DNA of 9,222 nucleotides from Cyanobacteria bacterium UBA8803 (GCA_003505715.1 DNXU01000216.1:8242-17463); one strand, 5' to 3'. Shown: positions 1 through 6,572, counted from the stretch's first letter. Program-made: numbers and translations. The notes: generated from the sequence alone by a model not told the origin.

Positions 1-20
1 CCAATTACCAATTACCAATT
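1..20. repeat. Heptameric tandem repeat (CCAATTA)
   Basis: CCAATTA occurs twice in a row, followed by a third copy broken after CCAATT. It sits directly at the window edge, so the array may extend further left. Heptameric tandem arrays are a known class of short repeats in filamentous cyanobacteria. It lies about 40 bases upstream of cimA, with no visible coding role. Confidence 0.7.
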
Positions 21-60
21 TTACATTTATTTACAATTTGTTCAACCTTTCTCTGCGATC

Positions 61-1794
61 ATGACCTTGCAAGCATCAAAGCCAATCTGGATTTACGACA
101 CGACGCTGCGAGATGGTTCCCAGCGTGAAGGACTTTCGCTGTCCCTAGAAGACAAATTACAAATTGCTCGGCAACTCGACCAGTTAGGGATTCCCTTTAT
201 TGAAGGTGGCTGGCCGGGAGCAAACCCGAAGGACGTGCAATTTTTCTGGCGGCTTCAAGAAGAACCCCTGACTCAGGCACAAGTTGTCGCATTTTGCTCG
301 ACCCGTCGTCCCCACAAAGCCGCAGCAGATGATCCGATGCTGCAAGCGATTTTAGCAGCAGGAACTCGCTGGGTAACGATTTTCGGCAAGTCTTGGGATC
401 TCCACGTCACCGAAGGGCTAAACACCTCCCTGGAAGAAAATCTAGCCATGATTAGGGATACCATTGAGTACCTGCGCAGCCAGGGGCGTCGGGTGATTTA
501 CGATGCCGAACATTGGTTCGATGGCTACAAACAGAATCCGGAATACGCTCTTGGGACTCTTATTGCAGCAAGGGATGCTGGTGCCGAATGGCTTGTCCTG
601 TGCGACACCAACGGCGGCACCTTGCCTCATGAGGTCAGCCAAATCGTACAAGACGTGATTGAAGCAACGGGAGTGGGTAGTAGGGAGTTGGAAGTAGGAA
701 GTGGAGAACAATCAACTCCATCTCCCATTCCTCATACCCCATGCTCCGTTCTCCAACTCGGCATACACACTCACAACGACTCAGAAACCGCAGTTGCCAA
801 CGCACTTGCAGGTGTGCAGGAAGGCGTCCGCATGGTACAGGGAACGATCAACGGCTACGGGGAACGCTGCGGTAATGCCAATCTCTGTTCCTTGATTCCC
901 AATTTGCAGTTGAAGCTAGGTTATCAATGTATTCAGGATGACCAACTCGTAAACCTGACTCAGGTAAGTCGCTTCATTAGTGAAGTAGTTAATCTTGCCC
1001 CGGATGACCATGCACCCTTTGTAGGTCGGTCGGCTTTTGCCCACAAAGGCGGTATCCATGTCTCAGCAGTCGAACGTAATCCTCTCACTTACGAACACAT
1101 CGAACCCGATCTAGTGGGGAACAGGCGTCGGATCGTAATTTCCGATCAGTCTGGACTGAGTAACGTTTTGGCAAAAGCTCGGAGTTTCGGTCACGAACTT
1201 CACAAACAAGACCCTACCTGTGGCCAGATCCTGGGACGCCTCAAAGAGCTTGAAAGTGAAGGATACCAATTTGAGGCAGCGGAGGCCAGTTTTGATTTGC
1301 TGATGCGCGAAGCTTTAGGATATCGCCAGCAGCCCTTTGAGCTTAAAGGCTTTCAAGTTCATTGTAATATGCTGCAAGGGATGAGTATTCCCTACAGTAA
1401 TGCCCTAGCCACAATTAAAGTTGTTGTCAAAGGCGAAGATATCCTGGAAGCCGCTGAGGGAAATGGCCCAGTATCAGCGCTTGATGCAGCTTTACGCAAA
1501 GCTCTTGTGAAATTCTACCCAGAAATTGCTGCCTTTGGGTTAACGGACTATAAGGTGCGGATTCTTGATGGTGGTGCTGGTACATCGGCTAAGACTCGCG
1601 TGCTGGTAGAATCGAGCAATGGCAAGCAACGCTGGACGACTGTGGGTGTTTCCACCAATATCCTCGAAGCTTCCTATCAGGCTGTAGTAGAAGGAATTGA
1701 GTATGGTCTACTGTTGCAATCCTCACTGCCATGGGAACAGGGAGAGGGAACAGGGAGAGCAGAGCAGCAAAAACAGACCCCCCAGGCGATTTGA
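61..1794 (+). CDS. cimA: (R)-citramalate synthase
   Basis: Condenses pyruvate and acetyl-CoA to (R)-citramalate, the first step of the threonine-independent route to 2-oxobutyrate and isoleucine; cytosolic. The N-terminal DRE-TIM barrel starts with DTTLRDGSQREG (13-24), in which R17 and D18 are catalytic and metal-binding. The HTHND motif (236-240) supplies the two metal histidines, and NGYGERCGNANL (264-275) is typical of the isopropylmalate/citramalate synthase family. EGGWPGANPKD (48-58) and HKGGIHVSAV (328-337) favour CimA over LeuA. Residues about 431-555 form the C-terminal allosteric domain where isoleucine feedback is expected in the family. Two oddities: residues about 205-231 look like an in-frame insertion of repeat DNA just before HTHND, and the last 20 or so residues are encoded by a 13-base tandem repeat. 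The ATG at 61 gives the expected short N-terminus but has no clear Shine-Dalgarno sequence. CimA is favoured over homocitrate synthase or LeuA by the whole-length match. Confidence 0.95.
   Translation: MTLQASKPIWIYDTTLRDGSQREGLSLSLEDKLQIARQLDQLGIPFIEGGWPGANPKDVQFFWRLQEEPLTQAQVVAFCSTRRPHKAAADDPMLQAILAAGTRWVTIFGKSWDLHVTEGLNTSLEENLAMIRDTIEYLRSQGRRVIYDAEHWFDGYKQNPEYALGTLIAARDAGAEWLVLCDTNGGTLPHEVSQIVQDVIEATGVGSRELEVGSGEQSTPSPIPHTPCSVLQLGIHTHNDSETAVANALAGVQEGVRMVQGTINGYGERCGNANLCSLIPNLQLKLGYQCIQDDQLVNLTQVSRFISEVVNLAPDDHAPFVGRSAFAHKGGIHVSAVERNPLTYEHIEPDLVGNRRRIVISDQSGLSNVLAKARSFGHELHKQDPTCGQILGRLKELESEGYQFEAAEASFDLLMREALGYRQQPFELKGFQVHCNMLQGMSIPYSNALATIKVVVKGEDILEAAEGNGPVSALDAALRKALVKFYPEIAAFGLTDYKVRILDGGAGTSAKTRVLVESSNGKQRWTTVGVSTNILEASYQAVVEGIEYGLLLQSSLPWEQGEGTGRAEQQKQTPQAI
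670..753 (+). repeat. Repeat-like in-frame insertion within cimA
   Basis: A G/A-rich half (670-709) followed by a C/T-rich half (713-755) encodes a Gly/Ser/Glu then Pro/Ser/Thr-rich segment, residues about 205-231 of CimA. It splits the barrel just before HTHND. Inverted repeats are present: TGGAGAAC 702-709 with GTTCTCCA 748-755, GAGTTGGA 685-692 with TCCAACTC 752-759, and GGAGTTG 684-690 with CAACTCC 713-719. Composition and hairpin potential resemble the genome's intergenic repeats rather than the surrounding gene. That it is an insertion relative to the family is from memory of CimA sequences, not an alignment. Confidence 0.55.
1733..1758 (+). repeat. 13-base tandem repeat at the 3' end of cimA
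   Basis: GGGAACAGGGAGA occurs twice, perfectly and back to back. It encodes part of the low-complexity Glu/Gly/Gln-rich tail of CimA (from about residue 558). Similar G/A-rich sequence continues past the stop codon (1801-1829), so the gene end has probably been captured by an intergenic-type repeat. Confidence 0.8.
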
Positions 1795-1866
1795 TTAATT
1801 AAGGGAGAGGGTAAGGGACGAGGGGGTGAAAGTTGTAAGTTTTGAATTACAAGCAGAGGGAAATCC

Positions 1867-1894
1867 CTCATCCAGAGTCCGGATTCCGGATGAG
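1867..1894 (+). terminator. Hairpin downstream of cimA (possible terminator)
   Basis: CTCATCC (1867-1873) pairs perfectly with GGATGAG (1888-1894). The 14-base loop includes a doubled TCCGGA (1878-1883 and 1885-1890). It lies about 70 bases after the cimA stop. No T-run follows, so it is not a canonical intrinsic terminator; it may instead be a 3'-end-stabilising structure or a repeat remnant. Confidence 0.3.
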
Positions 1895-2169
1895 AGCATA
1901 ACTAAATCGCAAAATATCTTGCTAAACACTTTTTCCTGTTCAAGAGTCCCTCGCCCTTTTCCCATACATAAATCCTAAGTATAGTCAAGATGAATTTGAA
2001 CAATCCTACCTGCTCAGAGGGCTATCTCGCAGTTTAGTGTTGAGTTTGGGAAAATAATTTGGTTTTTTAAAGTTAGCTAGCCTGCTGCTATGTAAATTCT
2101 TATCAGTCTTTCTACCCAATTGTTGTTGACAATCTTCAGAACTTTGCTAACAAGCGCGTTTTGCCTTGA

Positions 2170-2189
2170 TACCCAATCCAGATTGAGTA
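2170..2189. promoter_or_regulatory. Near-perfect 20-base palindrome (candidate operator)
   Basis: TAC-C-CAATC, a CA spacer, then GATTG-A-GTA: eight of nine positions per arm pair. It lies about 285 bases upstream of the DUF4327-type gene. The shape suits a dimeric regulator site or a small hairpin; no known operator was recognised. Confidence 0.25.
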
Positions 2190-2219
2190 CCTCCTTTTAC
2201 TAATTCTTCTCTCCTGCCC

Positions 2220-2242
2220 AGCTCCCCCAACTCCCCCAGCTC
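2220..2242. repeat. C/T-rich direct repeat (CTCCCCCA units)
   Basis: Two units, CTCCCCCAA then CTCCCCCAG, are bounded on each side by AGCT. Such CTCCCCCA repeats are scattered between genes in many filamentous cyanobacteria. No function is apparent. Confidence 0.5.
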
Positions 2243-2279
2243 AAAGGCTTATCCAAGACGTGGGTTTAGGATGAGGTTG

Positions 2280-2354
2280 CCCAATTGGGGCATTGATTGT
2301 AGGGATTACCGTACATTTGCCAAAATTGGCTTGCGCATATGTCCTATTGTGCGC
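2280..2354. promoter_or_regulatory. Cluster of palindromes upstream of the DUF4327 gene
   Basis: Three inverted repeats lie within 75 bases: CCCAATTGGG (2280-2289), GCCAA-AA-TTGGC (2319-2330) and GCGCA (2333-2337) facing TGCGC (2350-2354). They end about 120 bases before the start of the small gene. The first two share a CCAA/TTGG core and could be paired binding sites for one regulator. This is inference; spacing does not match an NtcA box. Confidence 0.25.
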
Positions 2355-2473
2355 TACAAAAATATATGACTGCTTCCTTGCCGTGCAGAACTCTACGAAC
2401 CGGCTGAATAAAAAATTCAGGAAGTATTTGAGTTCAAAGATTTGCAAAAATTATTTCACAAGTAATTGAAAGT

Positions 2474-2692
2474 ATGACTCAGCAAGTTACTCACCCAATG
2501 GTGAAGTTGCAACGTCAGGTGCATTCCCTGGTGAAATCCAAAATTATTAAGCCCAGTGACAGCATTTGGAAAATTGCTTTGCTCTATGGAGATGATTGGT
2601 CTTTCTGGAAGAAAGAACTAATCGAGTTCGGCTTCACCATGCAAGACCCGATTCAAGACTTATTGGCTGTAGAAGCTTGGGATGAAGAATAA
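2474..2692 (+). CDS. DUF4327-type small cyanobacterial protein
   Basis: A 72-residue protein of unknown function. The core SIWKIALLYGDDW (30-42), followed by EFGFTMQDPIQDLL and the acidic end VEAWDEE, matches my recollection of the cyanobacteria-restricted DUF4327 family across its whole length. It has no signal peptide or membrane segment and is probably cytosolic. It stands alone: about 680 bases of non-coding DNA precede it, and a convergent kinase gene follows. The ATG at 2474 gives the family's usual N-terminus (MTQQV...HPMVKLQRQV), although no strong Shine-Dalgarno sequence precedes it. No biochemical role can be assigned. Confidence 0.85.
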   Translation: MTQQVTHPMVKLQRQVHSLVKSKIIKPSDSIWKIALLYGDDWSFWKKELIEFGFTMQDPIQDLLAVEAWDEE

Positions 2693-2712
2693 AAGAGCAG
2701 TTCGCTGATTTT

Positions 2713-2767
2713 AACCCATGAGGGTTTGGAGACTTGAAGTCCTACACCATAGGCAAAGCGTTGGTGT
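2713..2767. terminator. Run of small hairpins after the DUF4327 gene
   Basis: Three inverted repeats follow one another: AACCC/GGGTT with loop ATGA (2713-2726), the palindrome GACTTGAAGTC (2731-2741) and ACACCA/TGGTGT (2744-2749 with 2762-2767). They lie 20-75 bases after the small gene's stop, in the spacer between convergent genes. The first is followed by TTTT-like sequence only when read on the minus strand (TTAAAA on that strand), so terminator function for either gene is weakly supported. Confidence 0.3.
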
Positions 2768-2821
2768 CAGGATAGATGCCCATGAGGTATCGCAGACAAC
2801 AAAAAAGGAAAATACGCCTTC

Positions 2822-2852
2822 TCCCTATCTCTGTTCCCTATCCCTATTTTCA
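2822..2852 (-). repeat. Purine-rich repeat (GGGATAGGGAAC type) after the kinase gene
   Basis: On the minus strand, 2852-2833 reads TGAAAATAGGGATAGGGAAC, followed by a further ATAGGGAG unit. It begins only seven bases after the kinase stop codon. It is nearly identical to the two plus-strand copies upstream of the same gene (4107-4125 and 4198-4216) but in the opposite orientation, so the kinase gene is bracketed by inverted copies. Confidence 0.6.
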
Positions 2853-2858
2853 TTCAGC

Positions 2859-4082
2859 CTATCGGCAAGCTGCCAAAGCTTGTGATAGCTCTTTTGCTGT
2901 TTGGTAGCGATCGCTAATTTTCGGTTCGCATACCCGCTCGATTACTTGCCGTAATTGGGGAACGATAGTGGGTGCATCGGATACATCAAACCCAAATCCT
3001 AATTCCTTTCGGCGATAAAACTTGAGGGGGGTGATACCCGTAAGTAGAAAAATTAAGGTTGGACCAATGGCATAAAGATCCGATTGAGTGACCGGAGTAC
3101 CTCGATCTTGCTCTGGGGCGCTGTAACCTTCAGCACCAATTCGGGTGCCTGGTGCAGTGCCAATCTCTTTAACAGCGCCGAAGTCCAGTACGACGATCTG
3201 ATTGTCCCGATGGCGCGTCATTAAATTTGCCGGTTTGATATCCCGGTGAATCAGGGGTGGGTCGCAAGAGTGAATGTAATCGAGAATATCGCAGGTCTGA
3301 ATCATCCACTCAATTGCCTGGGGTGGTGCTACAGGGCCGGTAGTGAGAATGCGCTGCTCTAAATCCTGACCGTGGATTAGCTCCATGGCTAAGTACTTCT
3401 TGCCACCTTCTACAAAGAAGTCGTAATATTGGGGGATACCGGGATGACTGAGTGCCTTGAGGGTGCGAGCCTCACGTTCAAAAAGTTCTTGAGCTTTTGT
3501 AATTTGAGCCATGTCGGCATTCATTTCCTTAAGCACCAACAGGCTAGGGCGTCCGTTAAGCTTCCCAGTTTTATCCCAAGCCAGATAAGTAGTACCCATC
3601 CCCCCCTGCCCTAAAGTTCGCAGCACCTGATAGTGGCGGATAGCTCTTTGAATTGGCACCAAAGGTTGACCGCAGTGAATGCAGAACAAGTTTCCTGGAG
3701 GATTCCTCTGGTGAGTGCAACCGTTCGATGTGGAAGTTAGCGAACCAACAGATGGGGCAGAAGGAAGAGGGGAGTACATTTGGAATTTCAACAAAGGTCC
3801 TTCTCGCGCCAGTCGGATGAGGGCATCATTGGGCACCAACCCGCGAGATACCAAGACTCCGTTGATAAAGGTGCCATTTGCCCCCTGATTAATAACTTGC
3901 CACCGATTACCCGATTTAGTAGGCGTCGCTATCAGTTCTAAGTGATGCCTGGAAACTAAGGGGTCATTGAGGATAATGTCATTATCAGGGGCGCGACCGA
4001 TCCGAATGGTGGTTTGGCTTTGGAAATTCCACTGCTGTAGTGGGGTCGATGCCTGCGGATGTAAAAGGGTCAAAGTGACCAT
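2859..4082 (-). CDS. FHA domain Ser/Thr protein kinase (Hanks type)
   Basis: A 407-residue soluble kinase in three parts. An FHA domain (about 1-105) has RIGR (27-30), SRHH (44-47) and NGTFING (69-75), the residues that read phosphothreonine. A short zinc-ribbon-like module follows (C122, H124, C134, C137), with CxH where CxxC is usual. The kinase domain (151-405) is complete: glycine loop GQGGMG (158-163), K185 in VLKE, E204, HRDIKPAN (279-286; catalytic D281), DFG (300-302) and APE (322-324). There is no membrane segment. It lies downstream of a PP2C phosphatase gene on the same strand, 241 bases away, which suggests opposing partners. The ATG at 4082 gives a clean FHA start and is preceded by AAGGA nine bases away. 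Substrates are unknown. Confidence 0.93.
   Translation of the reverse strand: MVTLTLLHPQASTPLQQWNFQSQTTIRIGRAPDNDIILNDPLVSRHHLELIATPTKSGNRWQVINQGANGTFINGVLVSRGLVPNDALIRLAREGPLLKFQMYSPLPSAPSVGSLTSTSNGCTHQRNPPGNLFCIHCGQPLVPIQRAIRHYQVLRTLGQGGMGTTYLAWDKTGKLNGRPSLLVLKEMNADMAQITKAQELFEREARTLKALSHPGIPQYYDFFVEGGKKYLAMELIHGQDLEQRILTTGPVAPPQAIEWMIQTCDILDYIHSCDPPLIHRDIKPANLMTRHRDNQIVVLDFGAVKEIGTAPGTRIGAEGYSAPEQDRGTPVTQSDLYAIGPTLIFLLTGITPLKFYRRKELGFGFDVSDAPTIVPQLRQVIERVCEPKISDRYQTAKELSQALAACR
2907..2914. repeat. HIP1 site GCGATCGC
   Basis: An octamer palindrome characteristic of cyanobacterial genomes, here inside the 3' end of the kinase gene. Other copies: 4760-4767 and 5312-5319 in the phosphatase gene, and 9010-9017 in folP. 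It supports the taxonomic call. Confidence 0.9.
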
Positions 4083-4096
4083 AGTCCTTAGTCCTT
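4083..4096 (-). repeat. Heptamer tandem repeat forming the kinase ribosome-binding site
   Basis: On the coding strand AAGGACT occurs twice, immediately before the ATG at 4082, with a degenerate third copy further upstream. The outer copy places AAGGA nine bases before the start, a good Shine-Dalgarno spacing; the inner one is only two bases away. A change in copy number would move or remove this site. Confidence 0.55.
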
Positions 4097-4100
4097 AATC

Positions 4101-4216
4101 CTAACCTGAAAATAGGGAGAGGGACTCTTGGAGAGGGAGAGGGGGGAGAACCATTTTCATCATGCCAGTTGTGTGGTAATGCCTAGGGTGACTAATCTGA
4201 AAATAGGGAGAGGGAC
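4101..4216 (+). repeat. Direct repeat pair (TGAAAATAGGGAGAGGGAC) between phosphatase and kinase
   Basis: A 25-base sequence at 4101-4125 recurs at 4192-4216 with one difference (CTAAC versus CTAAT at its start). Between the copies lies further G/A-rich sequence (4128-4149). A third, inverted relative lies just past the kinase gene (2833-2852). An 80-codon minus-strand open frame across this region is mostly read out of these repeats and is not annotated as a gene. Confidence 0.75.
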
Positions 4217-4265
4217 AGAAATATTTTATTCTTCCGTGGCGGTCTCGTTGCTGCGATATATAACA

Positions 4266-4293
4266 AGAGCGGTAGCATTCAGGGAACCGCTCT
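4266..4293 (-). terminator. Hairpin between the phosphatase and kinase genes
   Basis: AGAGCGGT (4266-4273) and ACCGCTCT (4286-4293) form a perfect 8-base-pair stem with a 12-base loop, ending about 30 bases after the phosphatase stop. On the transcribed minus strand it is followed by TGTTATATAT, a weak U-tract. It could be a partial terminator or an mRNA processing and stability element that sets kinase and phosphatase levels differently. Confidence 0.45.
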
Positions 4294-4323
4294 AAATACT
4301 GAGAATCGCTTGCCGAAATTGAA

Positions 4324-6558
4324 TTACCAACGCTGTTGCTCAAAATTGGGTCGCACCTTCAGTCGGATGAGTACGGCAGTGATGTTATCGTGACCGTTAT
4401 GCTCATTAGCCAAATCAATTAACTGAAGAATGCCCTGATCCAGGTTGGCACGGGAACTGAGTAACGGAGCTAGGTGAGTTTGCCAGTGAGTCTCTATCAA
4501 ATGATTATCCGATAAACCATCTGAACACAGTACAAATAAAGTATCTTCATTCAGCTCCAAAAATTGAACGTCAGGATTAATAAACTGATTGCTTCGTGGC
4601 CCCACGGCTTGAGTGAGTTGGTAGGCATCGGGACGAGAGTAAGCAATGTCAGGATCTACTCCCCTTGTGATTTCTCGTTGGCCGACTTCATGATCGACCG
4701 TGAGTTGCTCTAAGCCTCGTTTGCGCGTAAGTCGATAGACGCGACTATCTCCCACATGAGCGATCGCGACTTTTGTATTCTGAATCAAAATTATTGCCAG
4801 GGTCGTGCCCATGCGACCGCTACCAGACCGCGCATTTTGTTGGTTGACATCATAAATTGCCTGGTTGGCTACTCTTACTGCCTCGTGAATTATTTCTTCT
4901 GAAGGCAACCCATCTTGCCAATTCTTCTGAAAGTACTTTTTAATCGTCTCAACTGCCATGGAACTAGCCACTTCCCCAGCCGCATGTCCCCCCATGCCAT
5001 CGCAAAGAATATAAAGGCCGCAAGCTTCTAAAGATCGACCTATTGGTGTTTCGTGCTTTTTGACTTGCGTCTGAATGCCAAAGCAGTCCTCATTATGCTC
5101 CCTTTGATGACCAATATCCGTGCAACCAGCGTCATCAAGGCTCAGCAGTTGCATCGGCAGAATTACAGTAGGAATTTCACCACTTTCAGGACTACTGTTG
5201 ATCTGATTTTGAGAAGAGTAGGTCGGCAGATCGGATATCTCAGCTTCTTCGGGTAAAGGGTTTTGGCTGACGGCATCGATCTGTTTAGCCACTGCAATTT
5301 GTTCGGCGTGAGCGATCGCTTCCAAGTGGAAGCGCAGCTCCTCAATAGTGCCAATTTCCCCCGTACACAACTGCCGGAACACTGTCCCCAAAGAGGTGAG
5401 TTGGGTTCGTTGAGACTGGCTAAACAACATCCGCCACATTTGCCCTAAATCCTCTAGGGTCAGCTGTTGGTTTTTAGGTTCCTGATAAAGTCGCACCAGA
5501 CCCAATACTTGGTCTTCATCTACCCGCAAATTTGTAATTTCTAACAAACTTTGACGGCAATGCCAAGGTTCTAATGCCTGCCATAGTTTAGCCATTTCAT
5601 CGAGCCAGTATAAAATCTGTAGTGTGGAAAGTTCCTCAGAACCCCATAAGTCACTCAGCAGTTGCCATCTTGAGCGGTCTTCTAGCAGGACTACTACCTC
5701 TCCATCCTGCTGCCATGCATCATGAACGTCTGGCAGAGTTGGATAGTAACGTTCTCTGAGTTCCAAATAGGGTTGAGCAATTGCTGGGATACCCATGAGA
5801 TTTGATGATTGGGAATGGGGATCGCCAGTTTGCTGCTCTTTCAAAGTATCTAAGAGCGACTTTTGGAAGGGCTGGCAGTCCACCACTCGAACAGAGGTCT
5901 CGCCGCCTGTTTCTGGATTTGCTGAGATCGCCTCCCTGTTCCAGGATTCTAGCAGTCGGTAACGCTGTTGGGAATCCAAATAAGGAGCCTCTGGGGTTTG
6001 GGAAGACACGACGGCGTCTGGAGAGTCCTCGCTTGCTGATATCGTTGTGACCTCTTGTCCCCTGTTCTCCTCGTCTGGTTCTGTTGTCTGTGGTGCTAGG
6101 TTAGTCTGACTCTGTGGCTTGCCTAAAGACTCCTCCTTTTGGGTTGGAGAGGGAGTTGCCTTAATAGCCTCTAGTTCCTGGCTTGGGACATCAGAAGAGG
6201 TTTTTGGAGGGAGTATCTCTACTGAGGCAGTTTCAAGGTCAGGAGGTTCGCTATTTACAGCCGTCGGCACCTCAAGCTGTGGCGTTGTCAGCGCGGTAGC
6301 CTCACCATTTACCTGTTCAGATGCTAAGTGAGAAACTTCCTTCAGGCCACTTTGAGCAGGAAGACTGGTGGTTTCTCGGGTGATGATTGCACACAAGACC
6401 GTTCCTGTTAATGCACCGCAATTGTGACAAGTTTCTGCATCGAGCGGAACTTGAGTGTCGCATTCCTCACAAGTTTTATGGATCAAGGAAGTTCCACATC
6501 GCTGACAAAACTTATTGGTATTGGGATTTTCAAATTGGCACTGGGGACAAATTAACAT
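4324..6558 (-). CDS. PP2C Ser/Thr phosphatase with zinc ribbons and apparent pseudokinase domain
   Basis: A 744-residue cytosolic protein. N-terminal double zinc ribbon: C4/C7/C18/C21 and C30/C33/C44/C47. Residues about 60-195 are Ser/Thr/Pro/Glu-rich and probably disordered. Residues about 198-415 resemble a kinase fold without catalytic residues (see findings). The PP2C domain (about 472-735) is complete: REHNED (486-491), CDGMGGHAAGE (519-529), RMGTT (582-586), HVGDSR (601-606), CSDGLSD (678-684) and DNIT (724-727), which carry the acidic metal ligands. It should dephosphorylate Ser/Thr in an Mn/Mg-dependent way. The next gene on the strand is an FHA-kinase, a likely partner or substrate. 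The ATG at 6558 is supported by GAGGAA (6572-6567) eight bases upstream and by the immediate start of the first zinc ribbon. The PP2C call is firm; the middle domain is inferred. Confidence 0.92.
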   Translation of the reverse strand: MLICPQCQFENPNTNKFCQRCGTSLIHKTCEECDTQVPLDAETCHNCGALTGTVLCAIITRETTSLPAQSGLKEVSHLASEQVNGEATALTTPQLEVPTAVNSEPPDLETASVEILPPKTSSDVPSQELEAIKATPSPTQKEESLGKPQSQTNLAPQTTEPDEENRGQEVTTISASEDSPDAVVSSQTPEAPYLDSQQRYRLLESWNREAISANPETGGETSVRVVDCQPFQKSLLDTLKEQQTGDPHSQSSNLMGIPAIAQPYLELRERYYPTLPDVHDAWQQDGEVVVLLEDRSRWQLLSDLWGSEELSTLQILYWLDEMAKLWQALEPWHCRQSLLEITNLRVDEDQVLGLVRLYQEPKNQQLTLEDLGQMWRMLFSQSQRTQLTSLGTVFRQLCTGEIGTIEELRFHLEAIAHAEQIAVAKQIDAVSQNPLPEEAEISDLPTYSSQNQINSSPESGEIPTVILPMQLLSLDDAGCTDIGHQREHNEDCFGIQTQVKKHETPIGRSLEACGLYILCDGMGGHAAGEVASSMAVETIKKYFQKNWQDGLPSEEIIHEAVRVANQAIYDVNQQNARSGSGRMGTTLAIILIQNTKVAIAHVGDSRVYRLTRKRGLEQLTVDHEVGQREITRGVDPDIAYSRPDAYQLTQAVGPRSNQFINPDVQFLELNEDTLFVLCSDGLSDNHLIETHWQTHLAPLLSSRANLDQGILQLIDLANEHNGHDNITAVLIRLKVRPNFEQQRW

Positions 6559-6566
6559 CAGGGAAC

Positions 6567-6572
6567 TTCCTC
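6567..6572 (-). promoter_or_regulatory. Shine-Dalgarno site of the phosphatase gene
   Basis: GAGGAA on the minus strand lies eight bases before the ATG at 6558. It is the clearest ribosome-binding site in the window and fixes this start. Confidence 0.65.

Larger units (their letters stand above)
1795..2473. other. Long non-coding stretch between cimA and the DUF4327 gene
   Basis: About 680 bases with no convincing gene on either strand. It starts with G/A-rich repeat sequence (1801-1829), then a hairpin at 1867-1894, an A/T-rich middle, a C/T-rich repeat at 2220-2242 and several palindromes between 2170 and 2354. Minus-strand open frames here are short and show no family resemblance. The promoter of the downstream small gene should lie in the last 200 bases, but no textbook -35/-10 pair stands out. 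Confidence 0.6.

Noticed and set aside
2126..2151. Promoter with TTGACA at 2126-2131
   Set aside because: No acceptable -10 box 16-18 bases downstream, and it is about 340 bases from the next gene start.
2296..2316. Possible NtcA box (GTA...TAC) upstream of the DUF4327 gene
   Set aside because: GTA and TAC are 5 or 10 bases apart here, not the required 8.
2241..2447. 68-codon minus-strand open frame upstream of the DUF4327 gene
   Set aside because: Low-complexity aromatic-rich product without a recognisable family, lying over the palindromes.
4101..4343. 80-codon minus-strand open frame overlapping the end of the phosphatase gene
   Set aside because: It overlaps the phosphatase by 20 bases, runs through the hairpin and the repeat pair, and its product shows no recognisable domain; the C-terminal half is simply translated repeat.
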